Positions 36,953-46,642 of a DNA stretch of 64,000 nt are shown here, in pieces; position 1 is the first letter of the stretch; each line of letters opens with the position of its first letter. Position numbers and translations under genes: made by a program. The stretch lies in NCBI GenBank assembly GCA_030374765.1, contig JARGXX010000012.1:615199-679198 (forward strand), in the 5' to 3' direction. The notes under the pieces are model-generated. The model was given only the letters and a program-made list of their open reading frames with translations, was not told where the DNA came from and did no database searches. Source of the DNA: Agarophyton chilense (taxonomy: Eukaryota > Rhodophyta > Florideophyceae > Gracilariales > Gracilariaceae).

Positions 36953-37319
36953 CTACGGGTGTTGGTCAGGCTCTTGTTGATCATAACTATTCAAATCCAA
37001 TATTAATTCTCTAAATACTTTCGTGACGTCTTCTTCATCTGCAGAAGCATTGTCGTCTTCCACACCCTCTATCACAATACGCTTGATGCGCAATCTTATT
37101 TGGATTTCGTCTTCTTTCAAGCACCTGGAGTCCCCAGGCACTTTCTGGTGATAAGAATTGCCATCTTGACGAGAGCGCATATTTGCAAAAATTGCCAAGT
37201 CCTCTCAGAGTGGCAGTCACTAACGTCATGATCGCAGTTTAGGCATCTAAGGTATTGGTTGTAGATATGGCAGCACCAGTAGCCAGAACGGAAAGGGCTG
37301 TTGCAGGAGCAAGTGGAGA
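36953..37319 (-). pseudogene. Gag-like zinc-knuckle fragment (right arm)
   Basis: Mirror of 2040-2406. The knuckle and the following 40 codons match the left arm, but the last 40 codons diverge to roughly 80% at DNA level while keeping the frame and the stop position. Confidence 0.45.
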
Positions 37320-37819
37320 ACGCATGGCTGAAGCGCCACGAGAAACTCATGCGATTGAACAGCACAGGAGCAGACAGGATTGACACGGTGAGTTATGGAC
37401 GGCAATCAGATATAAGGGTATTGTTGGGTTTCATTGAAGGCCATAGAAAGGAGGTGGGAACGACGGACAGAGATGTGGTGAAAAACTGTCTCTAACGGGT
37501 GACGAATGCAAATGAATTGTAGGATAGGAGGCCGATAGCGGGTCGGGCTGAAACGAATGTGGGTCAAAAATGACTTCTTTGGCTTTGCGTTTCGGAAGAA
37601 GTCATGTCAAGCGTTGAGGTTGTGGAGATTGGCGCCAAGGTGAGTAGTGGGAGAGCTGCTCTTGGCGATGGGTTTTTTAATTCGAGAACAGTGATTTTGA
37701 GGTAATTTCGGCGTTGAGGGCTATATAATGCTGGACGCTGATTATAGGTGTGCAGATTCTAAGACTGGAACGTTCTTCCGCTCTGCTTTTGCGCTAGGGC
37801 TCTGATTACTAATGAGAGG

Positions 37820-38427
37820 TGTAGTATTCTACCCATTCTGACAGCTGATGCATCCTTTTTTTCGTGTAAGTACAATGATACTCATAGAAGTCTGTGACGG
37901 CATGGATTGATTTATGAGCGGCGTCCCGCTGAGGTGGTAAGTTTCACGTGCGAGTTGGCTTGCAACGGCGCATGTAGTGGATAGCCACGTGTAAGGCAAG
38001 TCTACCCTTCGTAGACAGAATCTCATTAGAGCCGATTACCCTATACTGTAGAGGGACTAATTGGCTAACCAAGTTTTGTATCTAGACATTAACTTTTTAC
38101 CCTCACCTCTGTGCCCAGTACATATGGTACAGAGGTGAGCCCCAACTCCAAAGTAAAAGAGATAAAAACGGGTTCACAATTGACTTGCTTCCCGTTCAGA
38201 ATCCCTCACCGGTGATCTGGACAAGCTACAACAAGTTTTTGTCCATTCAACAACGACCGTAGTCTATCAAACACCCTCATTAGCGAGTGGGTTTTTACAA
38301 CCCCCATCTTCTAGCTCGCTAGTGGTGTTGCTCTATTACTCTCTTTTACTTTTGCCGCAAGCAACCAAGTTGGCGGTCTTAGCGCTGTACCAGGTGTCTG
38401 CTTCCTCCGCGAGAGAGAAGAATACAA
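37820..38427 (+). repeat. 5' LTR of the interrupted Ty3/gypsy element
   Basis: Begins TGTAGTATTCTAC and ends near AGAATACAA. It contains two GAGGTGAG/CTCACCTC-type inverted segments around 38100-38140. The element reads to the right: primer-binding site, gag, the large insertion, then gag-pol. Confidence 0.8.
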
Positions 38428-38428
38428 G

Positions 38429-38444
38429 TGGTCTCCCGACTCAG
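38429..38444 (+). other. Candidate tRNA primer-binding site
   Basis: TGGTCTCCCGACTCAG lies one base after the LTR end. It starts with TGG, as expected for pairing with the CCA end of a tRNA. The same sequence is found in the left arm (915-930). Confidence 0.55.
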
Positions 38445-38501
38445 AAAAACTGTTAGTGAAAACCATAACTGCTTCGACTCCGAATCTTGGATTTCTTCGG
38501 A

Positions 38502-39416
38502 ATGCGGCAAACTAAACCCCAGTTTAGTACTGGCGCCTCGAGTCCGTTTGACTCACGCCCAAGACCGAGGCTCGCCTCATCTACCGAAGCAAGAGCTCGA
38601 CTGTACCGACAGGCAATGAATCGCTCTCGCTCTGGGACTGATAGACGAGATCCCTCGGATGTCCCTGCACCCGTGGAATTGGCGATCGCGCCTCCAACGG
38701 ATGCACCTATGGCCACTGAGGAACCTAGTGCTTAACAGGCCACGACTTTTGTTGAGGAATATGATTTACCCGCTGAGGTGCTTCGTCTCCGATCTGAGTC
38801 ACACGCCTACCGTGTGCAGATCATTGGATTAGGATCCCAAATGATGGTCATTACCAAAGACATCGGGCACCTTCGTAAAGAGCAAGTTCTACCCACACGT
38901 CTAGGAGAGAAGGAACAAATGTCCTTGTTTTTGAAAACATTGAGAGAAGACTTCAACCAATTAATTGAAAGGCACAGTATCGCTCCTGAGGCTTTCTCGG
39001 GCCTGATCGTTGACGTGGAGGAAGTCCTCACTCGAGTTAACCCTCGTCTGGAACGCCTGGAGGCGGTGATAAATGAGCAGACTGCTGCTACCCCAGTCGT
39101 CATGGAGGAGGATGAAAACACTTTGAGGGAAGATCGTTCGAAGAAATTGAAATCAAAATCAAAGAGACGCAAGAACAGACAGTACAAACCGGAAACCATT
39201 GATAATTCGTCAAATTCGGAGGCTGTGGAATCCAGTTCTGACAATTTTGATTCATCAGGTATGTCCAATTACAACGCTTGTTATGATGATCATCGTAGTT
39301 CCCATTCAAGAAATAGGAACAAGTCTTCTTGGATATTAAGGAAGAAAGAGCCTAAGTACAAGGGGCTCAAGCTCCTTCTTTGCACGAGTCCGTTATATCG
39401 GAAGGTCCTGGACTAA
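38502..39416 (+). pseudogene. gag: Ty3/gypsy gag, N-terminal part (right arm)
   Basis: Frame from ATG 38502 with a TAA at 38733, then open in the same frame to 39416. A helical block (about 38980-39080) is followed by a lysine-rich stretch and a serine/asparagine-rich linker. The open frame ends where the large element begins (39418). Gag capsid sequence resumes at 58366, on the far side of the insertion. A frame change just before the insertion is possible. The shared TAA with the left arm shows the gene was already dead before duplication. Confidence 0.7.
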
Positions 39417-39417
39417 A

Positions 39418-39454
39418 GGTCTTACGTCTGTGTTCTCGGAATGCTAGATAAGTG
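39418..39454 (+). repeat. Left terminal inverted repeat
   Basis: Core GTGTTCTCGGAATGCTAG (39430-39447) is repeated in inverse at 58336-58353. Matching continues outward through TTACGTC and inward through AGTG with about seven mismatches in 37 positions. CTAG-containing motifs follow inside (39456, 39465, 39514). Confidence 0.85.
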
Positions 39455-39677
39455 TGCTAGATAGCTAGTTTTGTAAATAAAAAGCCAAAAAATCTAAGAA
39501 TTTTGCAGATTGCGCTAGTTCGGCACCTGAAAAAAATTTTTTGGAAATAAGAACTCCATGCATCTTAGTGTTTTGACCACTTAATACAGTTTAATCTGCA
39601 TTTGCAGTTTACTGGTCACTTTTGACCGCTCTAGGTGGAGATCCACACCAAGGCAGTCGTCAGTACCTTCTACCTCA
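39455..39677. other. AT-rich subterminal region
   Basis: Non-coding, with several CTAG/CTAGTTT motifs also found near the right end. No gene. Confidence 0.5.
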
Positions 39678-40553
39678 TTACTGGCCCTTTTGCTTACTAG
39701 GCTCCAGCCTTCCACCAGGAGGGTATTTGAGGTTGAAGAAGTCCACCACCGCATTCTCAACCTCGTCCACCTCCCCACTGCTCAAGTTCCTCACACCCGG
39801 CTGCCCCACCACACACACATTCCCACCCTTATTCTCCACATCCTTACCAACCCTCCTCTTCTTCAGCCGACTCTCTCCAACTCCTCCCCCTTTCCATTCT
39901 TCTCTCCCCTTCTTCATCCCAGCCGACTCTCTCCAACTCCTCCCCCTTTCCATTCCTCTCTCCCCTTCTTCATCCCAGCCGGCTCGCCGCGTCTCCCTGG
40001 CGTCACCGGCGACCCTTTCGCTCTCCCCCTCTCCTCTCCCACCTCCTTCAACACCTTCCGCGCACCCCAAATCTCCCCCACCCCTTCCATGTGCACTTCC
40101 AACACCTTCACACGCCTCTTCAGTTCCTCATTCGCCCTCCACAGCTTCCCCATCTCCAGCCCCATGGGGATCCGCTCGACATCGCCAACGCCCGCGAAAG
40201 CTATCGACAAGAGCCACCGCAAGCGCAAGCGCACTCACCATAGTGCGGCCAGTAGTACCCGCAGCCTGCCACACAGCACCCCCCCTCGAAAATTCTCTCG
40301 GCCACCTCCGGCCTTTTATCTCCTTTTTTTGACCCGCTTTTCGCGCGCGCTCGCCCAATTTCAGTACCCTCGTACACCCCTGCATCTACGCTCCGGATGC
40401 CCTTCACCCCACGCATTGCTCACTCACACACTCCCATCCATATTCCGACACCTTCTATTATGTTCAGCGCTCCCTCACTACTCCCAATTTCATAGCCTTC
40501 TCATTTATAATAAATCCCACTCATTCGTAACACAAACCGCCGACTACTCATAA
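39678..40553. other. Pyrimidine-rich stretch, open on both strands
   Basis: The + strand carries a frame of 287 codons (39690-40553) rich in S, P, H and T. The - strand carries frames of 106 and 130 codons rich in G, E, R and K, one with a coiled-coil-like segment (LWRANEELKRRVKVLEVHM). Extreme C/T bias of the + strand removes stops from several frames at once, so I cannot tell which strand, if any, is coding. No domain is recognised. Confidence 0.35.
39865..39985. repeat. Tandem duplication of about 57 bp
   Basis: Two copies of a pyrimidine-rich unit starting CAGCCGACTCTCTCCAAC, almost identical, with the first bases of a third unit (CAGCCGG) after them. Confidence 0.8.
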
Positions 40554-40776
40554 GCCCTCTTTCCCGTTATGACTTCCATAACAACACACACTCCTACAAT
40601 TTTAACACAATAAACACCATTCAATATCATAAATCTAACCTCCTTCCCAAAAACCCCTAACGCCCATTCCTCCACAACCATACTCCTTCTCTATTTAATC
40701 ACATCTCCACACTCGCCACCCCCACCACTTCTTCAATTCCAAGCACACCGCACTCCAAACACCTTTTGCAATCAAC

Positions 40777-41600
40777 ATGACCGACTCTCTCACTGCCATC
40801 CCTTGCACCTCCGACCCAGCCGTTATTGTCGGCAGAGGCCGAATCGGCACTTTGCTTCGCAACAACGGCACCCCACAAGATGCTTTTCTCTCAACTCAAG
40901 AATTCATCTCCGCGCAATACATCCCCGACGGCCCCATTTTCTTCCGCGGTAGAAATCATTCACTGGAAGCCGTCATTCAATTCTGCCCTTCCTCCCGCAG
41001 AGAGGATCTGGTCTTCCTTCAGAACGGAAACATTCTCCTCTTCTTTCAACCTATGGGCTCCAAAACTGCACCAAAGCCGTTCTCTTCCTCGCCGTCCCCT
41101 CCCTTAGCGCACCCCCCGAGGACGGTGTCACCCTCCTCAGTCCGCATGGTCTCACAACTGCCACCGGCAAATGGGCTCCCGCACTCGCCAATCGCCTCAG
41201 TACCGCAGGCCTCACTTGTCATGTCGCCGACCAGCCCTCCTTCTCTAAAGCTTACTACGAAAAACTCGTATGGATATCAGCTTTTAATCTCGTCGGCTCC
41301 TCTTATGGCTTTATCACAATGCACGAAGTTGCAGTACAACACCGCACAGTCGTTTCAACCATAATGAAAGAGCTCCTCGCCATCGTCACATCCGAAACAG
41401 GAATCGCCTACAATACAACAGAAACACTCCAAAAACTTCTGGCCCACGGAAAAACACTTACACAGTTCCCCACCTCCTTCTCAGACTTTGAGTTCCGGAA
41501 CGTCTACTTCTACAACGTTTCTAACGCCCAAAAATCCATTGCAAACCGTGACCCCGCCCCTTTCCATACGAACTTCTTGAACGTCCTCCTCAATGGGTAG
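40777..41600 (+). pseudogene. Ketopantoate-reductase-like protein, frameshifted
   Basis: Starts at ATG 40777. The N-terminus has a Rossmann dinucleotide-binding loop (VIVGRGRIGTLL, GxGxxG). The block DLVFLQNG is typical of the PanE/ApbA-like family found in cyanobacteria and algae. At about 41045-41051 the frame shifts by one base; downstream the family pattern resumes (TKAVLFLAV, TATGKWAPAL, YEKLVWISAFNLVG, FEFRNVYFYNVS) to the stop at 41600. Ignoring the shift, the length of about 274 residues suits the family. Such enzymes reduce 2-ketopantoate or related keto acids with NADPH. It looks like captured host cargo in the transposon; a sequencing error or tiny intron at the shift is possible. 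Confidence 0.7.
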
Positions 41601-42015
41601 TACTTCATTCATATACCCCTTCCAATAAAAACAAGTCCTCCTTTCTAAAGCATATGTCCATCTCCTTCGCTGCCTCGATAAAGACTGCTATCCGCATGAC
41701 ACCACTTCAGAATATATGAAACGATATTAAGAATTGCTTCGTACATCACAAATCATCACTACAACCACTCTTCATAAATCTTCCAACTTTGCAATTAAGT
41801 CTGTACCCAATAACCGCTCCTACAGCCTATCAAAGGTTTTCATTCATAACAATTATTCATACTCCGCGACAGAGATACGGCAACAACCTAACAACTACTT
41901 TGATCACTACATATATATATCCACCGATGACCACCCTACTTCATTGCGCTCAACATACTGTATCCAGTCCCTCACAAATACCTTTCTACACAACACTCTC
42001 CTCTCCTTCTCAAGC
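41601..42015. other. No assigned gene
   Basis: C-rich, G-poor intergenic sequence. An open frame runs through it into the next gene but has no ATG before 42016. Confidence 0.5.
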
Positions 42016-43195
42016 ATGCAGCGCTACGAAGCTTCCCTACCCCCTGGTTCTTCTGTCCAATGCTCAGCAGCTGTGGATATTCTTCCACAACGAACGGTTA
42101 TCACCATCGACGAAGTCCTTCAAATCAAACTTCCAACCACCCAGAATGTGGTCGAAGTCAGAGGGTTCCAGAATCATATCACCAACGAGCTCATGGACGA
42201 GATTCGTGACATTTGTACGACCGCCAGGAGGCTCCCCACTCGCAACTCCCTACAGCAGCAAGATACTCTGAAACAACTGTTCAAAGAGCGGTATCATATC
42301 GTTACCTATGTGCAGCGTACAAGGAAGACTAGCAAACCGGAACGCCTTTACTAAGATGTTCAGTTAGCAAACACTCTTCACATCGACCTTAACGTTCACA
42401 ATCACACTAACTACACTCTTCGGAGTTATAGACCCAGCTCTGCAATATACGCTTCCATTCAAATTCAACTCTCTCCTTCTGTTCATTCTCATAACGCTAT
42501 TGAGGTGTCCTATCCAAAGCCTGCTACACATTCTCATAATCGAAGGAGGCGTACAATGTATAAACGCGTTATACGGGTCTCTACAAACTACGCCGTTCAA
42601 TCCATACCAGCGATATACCTGGAAGAAACGAGCCTTTCTGGAATTCGGGGCTCTACTCCTTACTCTACTCATCCCCCTCAACGCCATACTTTTCCTCGTT
42701 CACCGCTTCATTCCAGTCAGCGGTACGCTTTCATCAGACGTGAAGACAAATTGTATCGCCTTCTCCACAGGAAGGGCCGCAGTTGGCGCTTTGGCATATC
42801 TTCTCCAGCTTTTTTCTATATCCTTCTTTCCAGAGTCCTATCTTAACACAAAGTTCACAATGACCCCGGAACCACGGAGAACCTCTTTTATGAACCTCGT
42901 GCTTGGCGCCCTCTCCCACTCTTTTCAACAGGCTTTATTCATATCCAGTCCGGTTGTAACCTTCCAACTACTCGGTATGAGGCTGTCGGCATGCACTTTC
43001 GCTGCACTCTCTTCAACCGCCTTCTCCACCTCTCGCATTGAGGGCCCTGGTGTTCCTATACTGCTTGGTAACACAGTGGATGTCGTAATCTTGATATCTT
43101 CGACAGTTGTCATTCACTATGAGAAAGTGAAAGCAAGTGCTGCTCTCACGCGTTTCAATCCAGTTGTTCAGGAGTTTCTACTGAAAGACGACTGA
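42016..43195 (+). CDS. Putative two-exon membrane protein, unrecognised
   Basis: Two adjoining frames. The first opens at ATG 42016 and runs to 42354 (112 aa, soluble, with a helical C-terminal half). The second has no ATG at its start and runs from about 42367 to 43195. It encodes 5-7 hydrophobic segments, for example LLLFILITLL, FGALLLTLLIPLNAILFLV, ALAYLLQLFSISFF and VVILISSTVVI. A short intron from GTACAAGG (about 42318) to CAGTTAG (42368), with TTTACTAAG as branch region, would join them; this is a proposal from sequence only. The gene ends 81 bp from the convergent dioxygenase frame. No family is recognised. Confidence 0.4.
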
Positions 43196-43276
43196 TCACT
43201 ATTACAAGAAAAGGGGACTACTCCACATATTACCTCAAATTGTACTCTTTATTGTTCAATAGGTAACAGATACTAT

Positions 43277-45559
43277 CTAGTCGTCGTCGTCATCCATTAT
43301 CATACCGCCGTCTTCATAGTCTCCATCTGTGTTAGCCGAGTTGAGACCCATCCCAGGTTCATCATCCTCTTCTTCATACTCCTCTTCCCCACTTTCAACA
43401 ACTTCCATTTTATAATCTTCATCCAACTCCTCATCCTCATCTACCTGGACGTCTTCATCATCACCCTTGTTGGAATCATCCTCTTCGAACTTAGGCCGAA
43501 ATGCTGGTTGCCTATGCACTGCGTCCGGTAGCTTGTACCCATCCGGTATTAAGTACATGTGATACCTCATGCAAACTTCCTTAACCAATGCATCCTCGTA
43601 TCCAGCTCCAGCATGAAACACATCTCCTCTTCCAATAAAAATGGAGTACGGCGGAATCCTGAACTTCCTCACTACCATCGTCCGAGACAGTCGCTTCAAG
43701 CTCCTGTCGTCGGGCACGTACATGTTATGTGACCTCTCACAAACCCAAAGCATAAACGAACTCGCTCCCGACGCCATCATGAAGAACCCTGGAACCTCTC
43801 CGACGTTCTTCTCGGCATCGGTCAGTCCTCGAAAGTCCGTATGTAACACCTGCCTTGGACAGCCCTCCGCCGTACACAGCACTCGCCCCCCTGTTTCAGG
43901 GGCATACATCCTCTTCTTCCCCGACCGGTTGTTGCACAACCGAAGAGCGGCCGCAATCTGTCCAAACCTCGCATCCAACAATGCCCTTTTCCTCACCATT
44001 AAAATGTTGTTCTCGTCCCCCTCCACAGAATCCACAATCCCCACCTTCGTCGTAATGTACCGCCCAACTCCCTTCATTCTATCTCCAGCGTCTCTCTCCT
44101 CACCAGCGTTGATTATAGGGTCCCATTTCTTTCTATTCCCTTCAATCGTCAAGTCCGGTTGGTTCAAGAAATCCGTCTGGAAGAACTCGAGCAAAGTCCC
44201 AGTCACATCCCCATCGAAGTTTACTCCCCTCTTCTTCGCCTCATCCGCCATCCCCTCGTCCGTGGCAAACTCTTCCAGCACACAAAATCCTTTCTCCATC
44301 AGCTCACTTCTCTTAGTCGCGAAGTACTCGCGGGCCAAGTCATCCCTCTCCATTGCTGCCATCCATATCGCCTGCTCTTCATTCACAGGGTGGTCCTTCG
44401 TCGGTAGAATCACCCCAAGAACCGGTTCTTTCGTGGAACCCAGTTCCTTGTGCCTGTTATGAGCAGCACGCCAATAAACCGCATGGTGCACACTTTTCAA
44501 GTCTTCTACCCTCAAGCACTCCGCCCTGTGCTTGTTCCGTAGGTAAATCATCTGCATCCAGAGGTGCTGATGCTTCACTCCATTTTCACCCGCCGGCCAC
44601 CCGCTCGGAAGTGCATTCACCAAGTACACCCACGACATACCCGACCCCCCCGCATACGGTCCCGCCCTCCTCAGCCCCTTCGAAACACCCTCCGGATTAT
44701 TGTCTTCGAAGCCACGCATTTGCATACCTTCCTCCTCTTCGTCCCCTACAAATGCACCCTGCCCCCCATCATCATCCAGTTCATCGTCACTCGATGAGAA
44801 AACATTGAGTACATGTTCCTTCAAGAAGCGCTTCAGCTCTTTCCTGCTCATCTTCTTGAACACATCCACCACGTCAGCCGGTAGTTGAGCCGCAGATGTG
44901 CCCACCGTCTTTCTCCTCTTCCTCTTCCGCTTTAAAGGCTGTTCATACTCGCGTTCATCATCACTAATGACCACAGCCTTTCTCTTCCCCTTTCTCTGTC
45001 TAGGTTCCATCACCATCTCACCCGCAGCATCCAGCCCGCGCTCAGTACCTTTTCTAGTTCGTGTGATGCGTCTGGGAACCACGGGTTCCTGGTGGGGTAC
45101 TGACTCCCCAGCACTAGACGAAGGAACATTCACAGAAGGTGGCACCTCCACCACATCCTTCTCCGCACTTGGGGACGCCAGACTCACTTTCAGACCGCCT
45201 TCAATCCGCCTTTGTGCGGTTTTCATCCTCTTCGACACCAACCCCGGCCACAACCGCTTCGGACCACTGAGTTCCATCTTCGCTGTTTGCATGCAAAGGT
45301 ACTCCCTTAAAGACACCTCGTTCTTTCCCATCACAATTGTGCTGTCTAGAACCTTCGCTGCCGTCAGACCCTTCTCCTTTCCCGCCCTTTCGCATAGTTG
45401 GAACATTCCTATGGCGCATTGGAAGAACTGCTTTCGCGTCTCTTGGAAACGTCCCATATTCCCCGTAGAACCCATCCTCACCCTCACATGTAGCTGCAAA
45501 CAACGGATTGCGAAACGGAATATTTCGTCTTCGAGTCCTAACAACAAGTCACTCGACAC
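43277..45559 (-). CDS. 2-oxoglutarate/Fe(II) dioxygenase-like domain (3' part of composite gene)
   Basis: 760 codons open on the - strand without an ATG at the start, so the translation shown by the frame probably continues an upstream exon or frame. Residues about 150-290 are basic and acidic, low-complexity, with nuclear-localisation-like runs (KRKRKRRK). The C-terminal half carries the double-stranded beta-helix signature: His573-x-Asp575 in VLHTDFRG, then FHAGAGYED (His649) and RYHMYLIP (Arg665). These are the iron and 2-oxoglutarate ligands of phytanoyl-CoA/TET-JBP-type dioxygenases. The tail is strongly acidic. Possible substrates are modified DNA or chromatin, judged only from the neighbours. 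The exact subfamily is not settled. Confidence 0.7.
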   Translation of the reverse strand: MSSDLLLGLEDEIFRFAIRCLQLHVRVRMGSTGNMGRFQETRKQFFQCAIGMFQLCERAGKEKGLTAAKVLDSTIVMGKNEVSLREYLCMQTAKMELSGPKRLWPGLVSKRMKTAQRRIEGGLKVSLASPSAEKDVVEVPPSVNVPSSSAGESVPHQEPVVPRRITRTRKGTERGLDAAGEMVMEPRQRKGKRKAVVISDDEREYEQPLKRKRKRRKTVGTSAAQLPADVVDVFKKMSRKELKRFLKEHVLNVFSSSDDELDDDGGQGAFVGDEEEEGMQMRGFEDNNPEGVSKGLRRAGPYAGGSGMSWVYLVNALPSGWPAGENGVKHQHLWMQMIYLRNKHRAECLRVEDLKSVHHAVYWRAAHNRHKELGSTKEPVLGVILPTKDHPVNEEQAIWMAAMERDDLAREYFATKRSELMEKGFCVLEEFATDEGMADEAKKRGVNFDGDVTGTLLEFFQTDFLNQPDLTIEGNRKKWDPIINAGEERDAGDRMKGVGRYITTKVGIVDSVEGDENNILMVRKRALLDARFGQIAAALRLCNNRSGKKRMYAPETGGRVLCTAEGCPRQVLHTDFRGLTDAEKNVGEVPGFFMMASGASSFMLWVCERSHNMYVPDDRSLKRLSRTMVVRKFRIPPYSIFIGRGDVFHAGAGYEDALVKEVCMRYHMYLIPDGYKLPDAVHRQPAFRPKFEEDDSNKGDDEDVQVDEDEELDEDYKMEVVESGEEEYEEEDDEPGMGLNSANTDGDYEDGGMIMDDDDD

Positions 45560-45682
45560 ATGCGCAAGCGTTAGAACTGGACCCTCCTTTCATACGTTCT
45601 CAAAGAACTCCAGGAGACCTTCGCTCCTGACGAATTTCAACCCAAGAGTCGCATAGCGATTCAAGTGGCGCAAGCTGAAGAT

Positions 45683-46600
45683 TCATATAGCTTTGCTCGT
45701 CTTCAGCGCCCCAGCTATCCGTGTCGGAGTAAGGTCAGCCAACTTGGTTCTATTGTCGTCAATCAAGTTGCAAATGAAGGACACTGTCGAATGAACCTTG
45801 TCGGCGAAACTCATCTTCAACACATTTGAACTCATTTCATTGAGTACATTACCAAGACCGAGCACTTCGTTCAGCGATAAAGGCTTCCGGTCCTTGCGTC
45901 TCCAAAGAACGACATCAAGAGACCGCACAATTTCCAACCACTTTCTCCCTTCAGAGGGATCATTCTTCAGATCTCGCAGAACCAAGGCGCGGTGATGACC
46001 GTCAATGAGTATGACAGGCACCACTACCCTCCCATTGTGAACAATTTCACTGAAATCTAATTCCATTCCCCCGAAGATGGCAACAGCAATCGACCCTGCC
46101 GACGCAAGCCAGCCAAACGTTTTGCACTTTGCCATCGTCGCCGCCTTGTGTTCCGCATTCACACTTCTGACAGTCTTCTCGGGGATTTGTATGTCATCTA
46201 TGTCCACAATCAAGCGGCACTGGTCATAGTCTGAAACAGAGATCTTCTTTTCCACGACAGTCCTATCCACTTCCTGCGAAGGAACGGCATCGCCGTCATC
46301 GAACAACTCCAACTCGGGACCGGTGTGCAAATCCCCGCGTACATTCACCGCTGACCCCACCTCCACAACATCTTCATCAGAATCATCCTCTATGGTCACC
46401 CTCTTTTTCGGCTTGACGGGTTGCTTCATGGCCGGCGGCACTGTTGTTGGCTGTGCCCTCTTCCCCCTCAAAGGCGTAGCAGACTCCTTCGAGGGGGTTG
46501 CGCTTTTGGGAGTCTCCGGCCGAGGAGGCCCTGGAGTCAGCACAGAGGAGACGCATGTCATCATCGAGGTATCCCATGCGTATATACCTGCCGACACCAT
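45683..46600 (-). CDS. ParB-like domain (middle part of composite gene)
   Basis: First ATG at 46600, but the frame is open a little upstream without one. The first half is proline/serine/lysine-rich (PRPETPKSATPSK). The second half has a ParB/sulfiredoxin-type core: VPVILIDGHHRALVLRDL, with the GHHR signature and preceding beta strands (IQIPEKTVRSVNAEHKA). ParB-type domains bind DNA, CTP or act as nucleases. The frame ends in TGA and, after 41 further codons and a second TGA, continues in the same frame into the dioxygenase part, so both probably belong to one gene. Confidence 0.6.
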   Translation of the reverse strand: MVSAGIYAWDTSMMTCVSSVLTPGPPRPETPKSATPSKESATPLRGKRAQPTTVPPAMKQPVKPKKRVTIEDDSDEDVVEVGSAVNVRGDLHTGPELELFDDGDAVPSQEVDRTVVEKKISVSDYDQCRLIVDIDDIQIPEKTVRSVNAEHKAATMAKCKTFGWLASAGSIAVAIFGGMELDFSEIVHNGRVVVPVILIDGHHRALVLRDLKNDPSEGRKWLEIVRSLDVVLWRRKDRKPLSLNEVLGLGNVLNEMSSNVLKMSFADKVHSTVSFICNLIDDNRTKLADLTPTRIAGALKTSKAI

Positions 46601-46642
46601 ATCCTTCAGCAACTCCGGCGGCTCCTCTGCTCCCTTGAAAGA

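Larger units (their letters stand above)
22978..39358. repeat. Right arm of giant inverted repeat
   Basis: Inverted partner of 1-16379, with the same genes in mirror order: pseudokinase, 5S rRNA, gypsy gag and LTR, Harbinger-like transposase, gag fragment, LTR and gag. Its match can be followed to 39358, which pairs with base 1 of the window. Where the match really ends is not visible. Confidence 0.97.

Noticed and set aside
45500-45595. Short 58-nt intron ending at TTGTTAG before the dioxygenase frame
   Set aside because: It has a good CTAAC branch region, but its removal shifts the frame and leads to an early stop, so it cannot join the two parts.
43641-45656. Long + strand frames opposite the dioxygenase gene
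   Set aside because: They mirror the purine-rich coding strand of the - gene and have no domain; shadows of the real frame.
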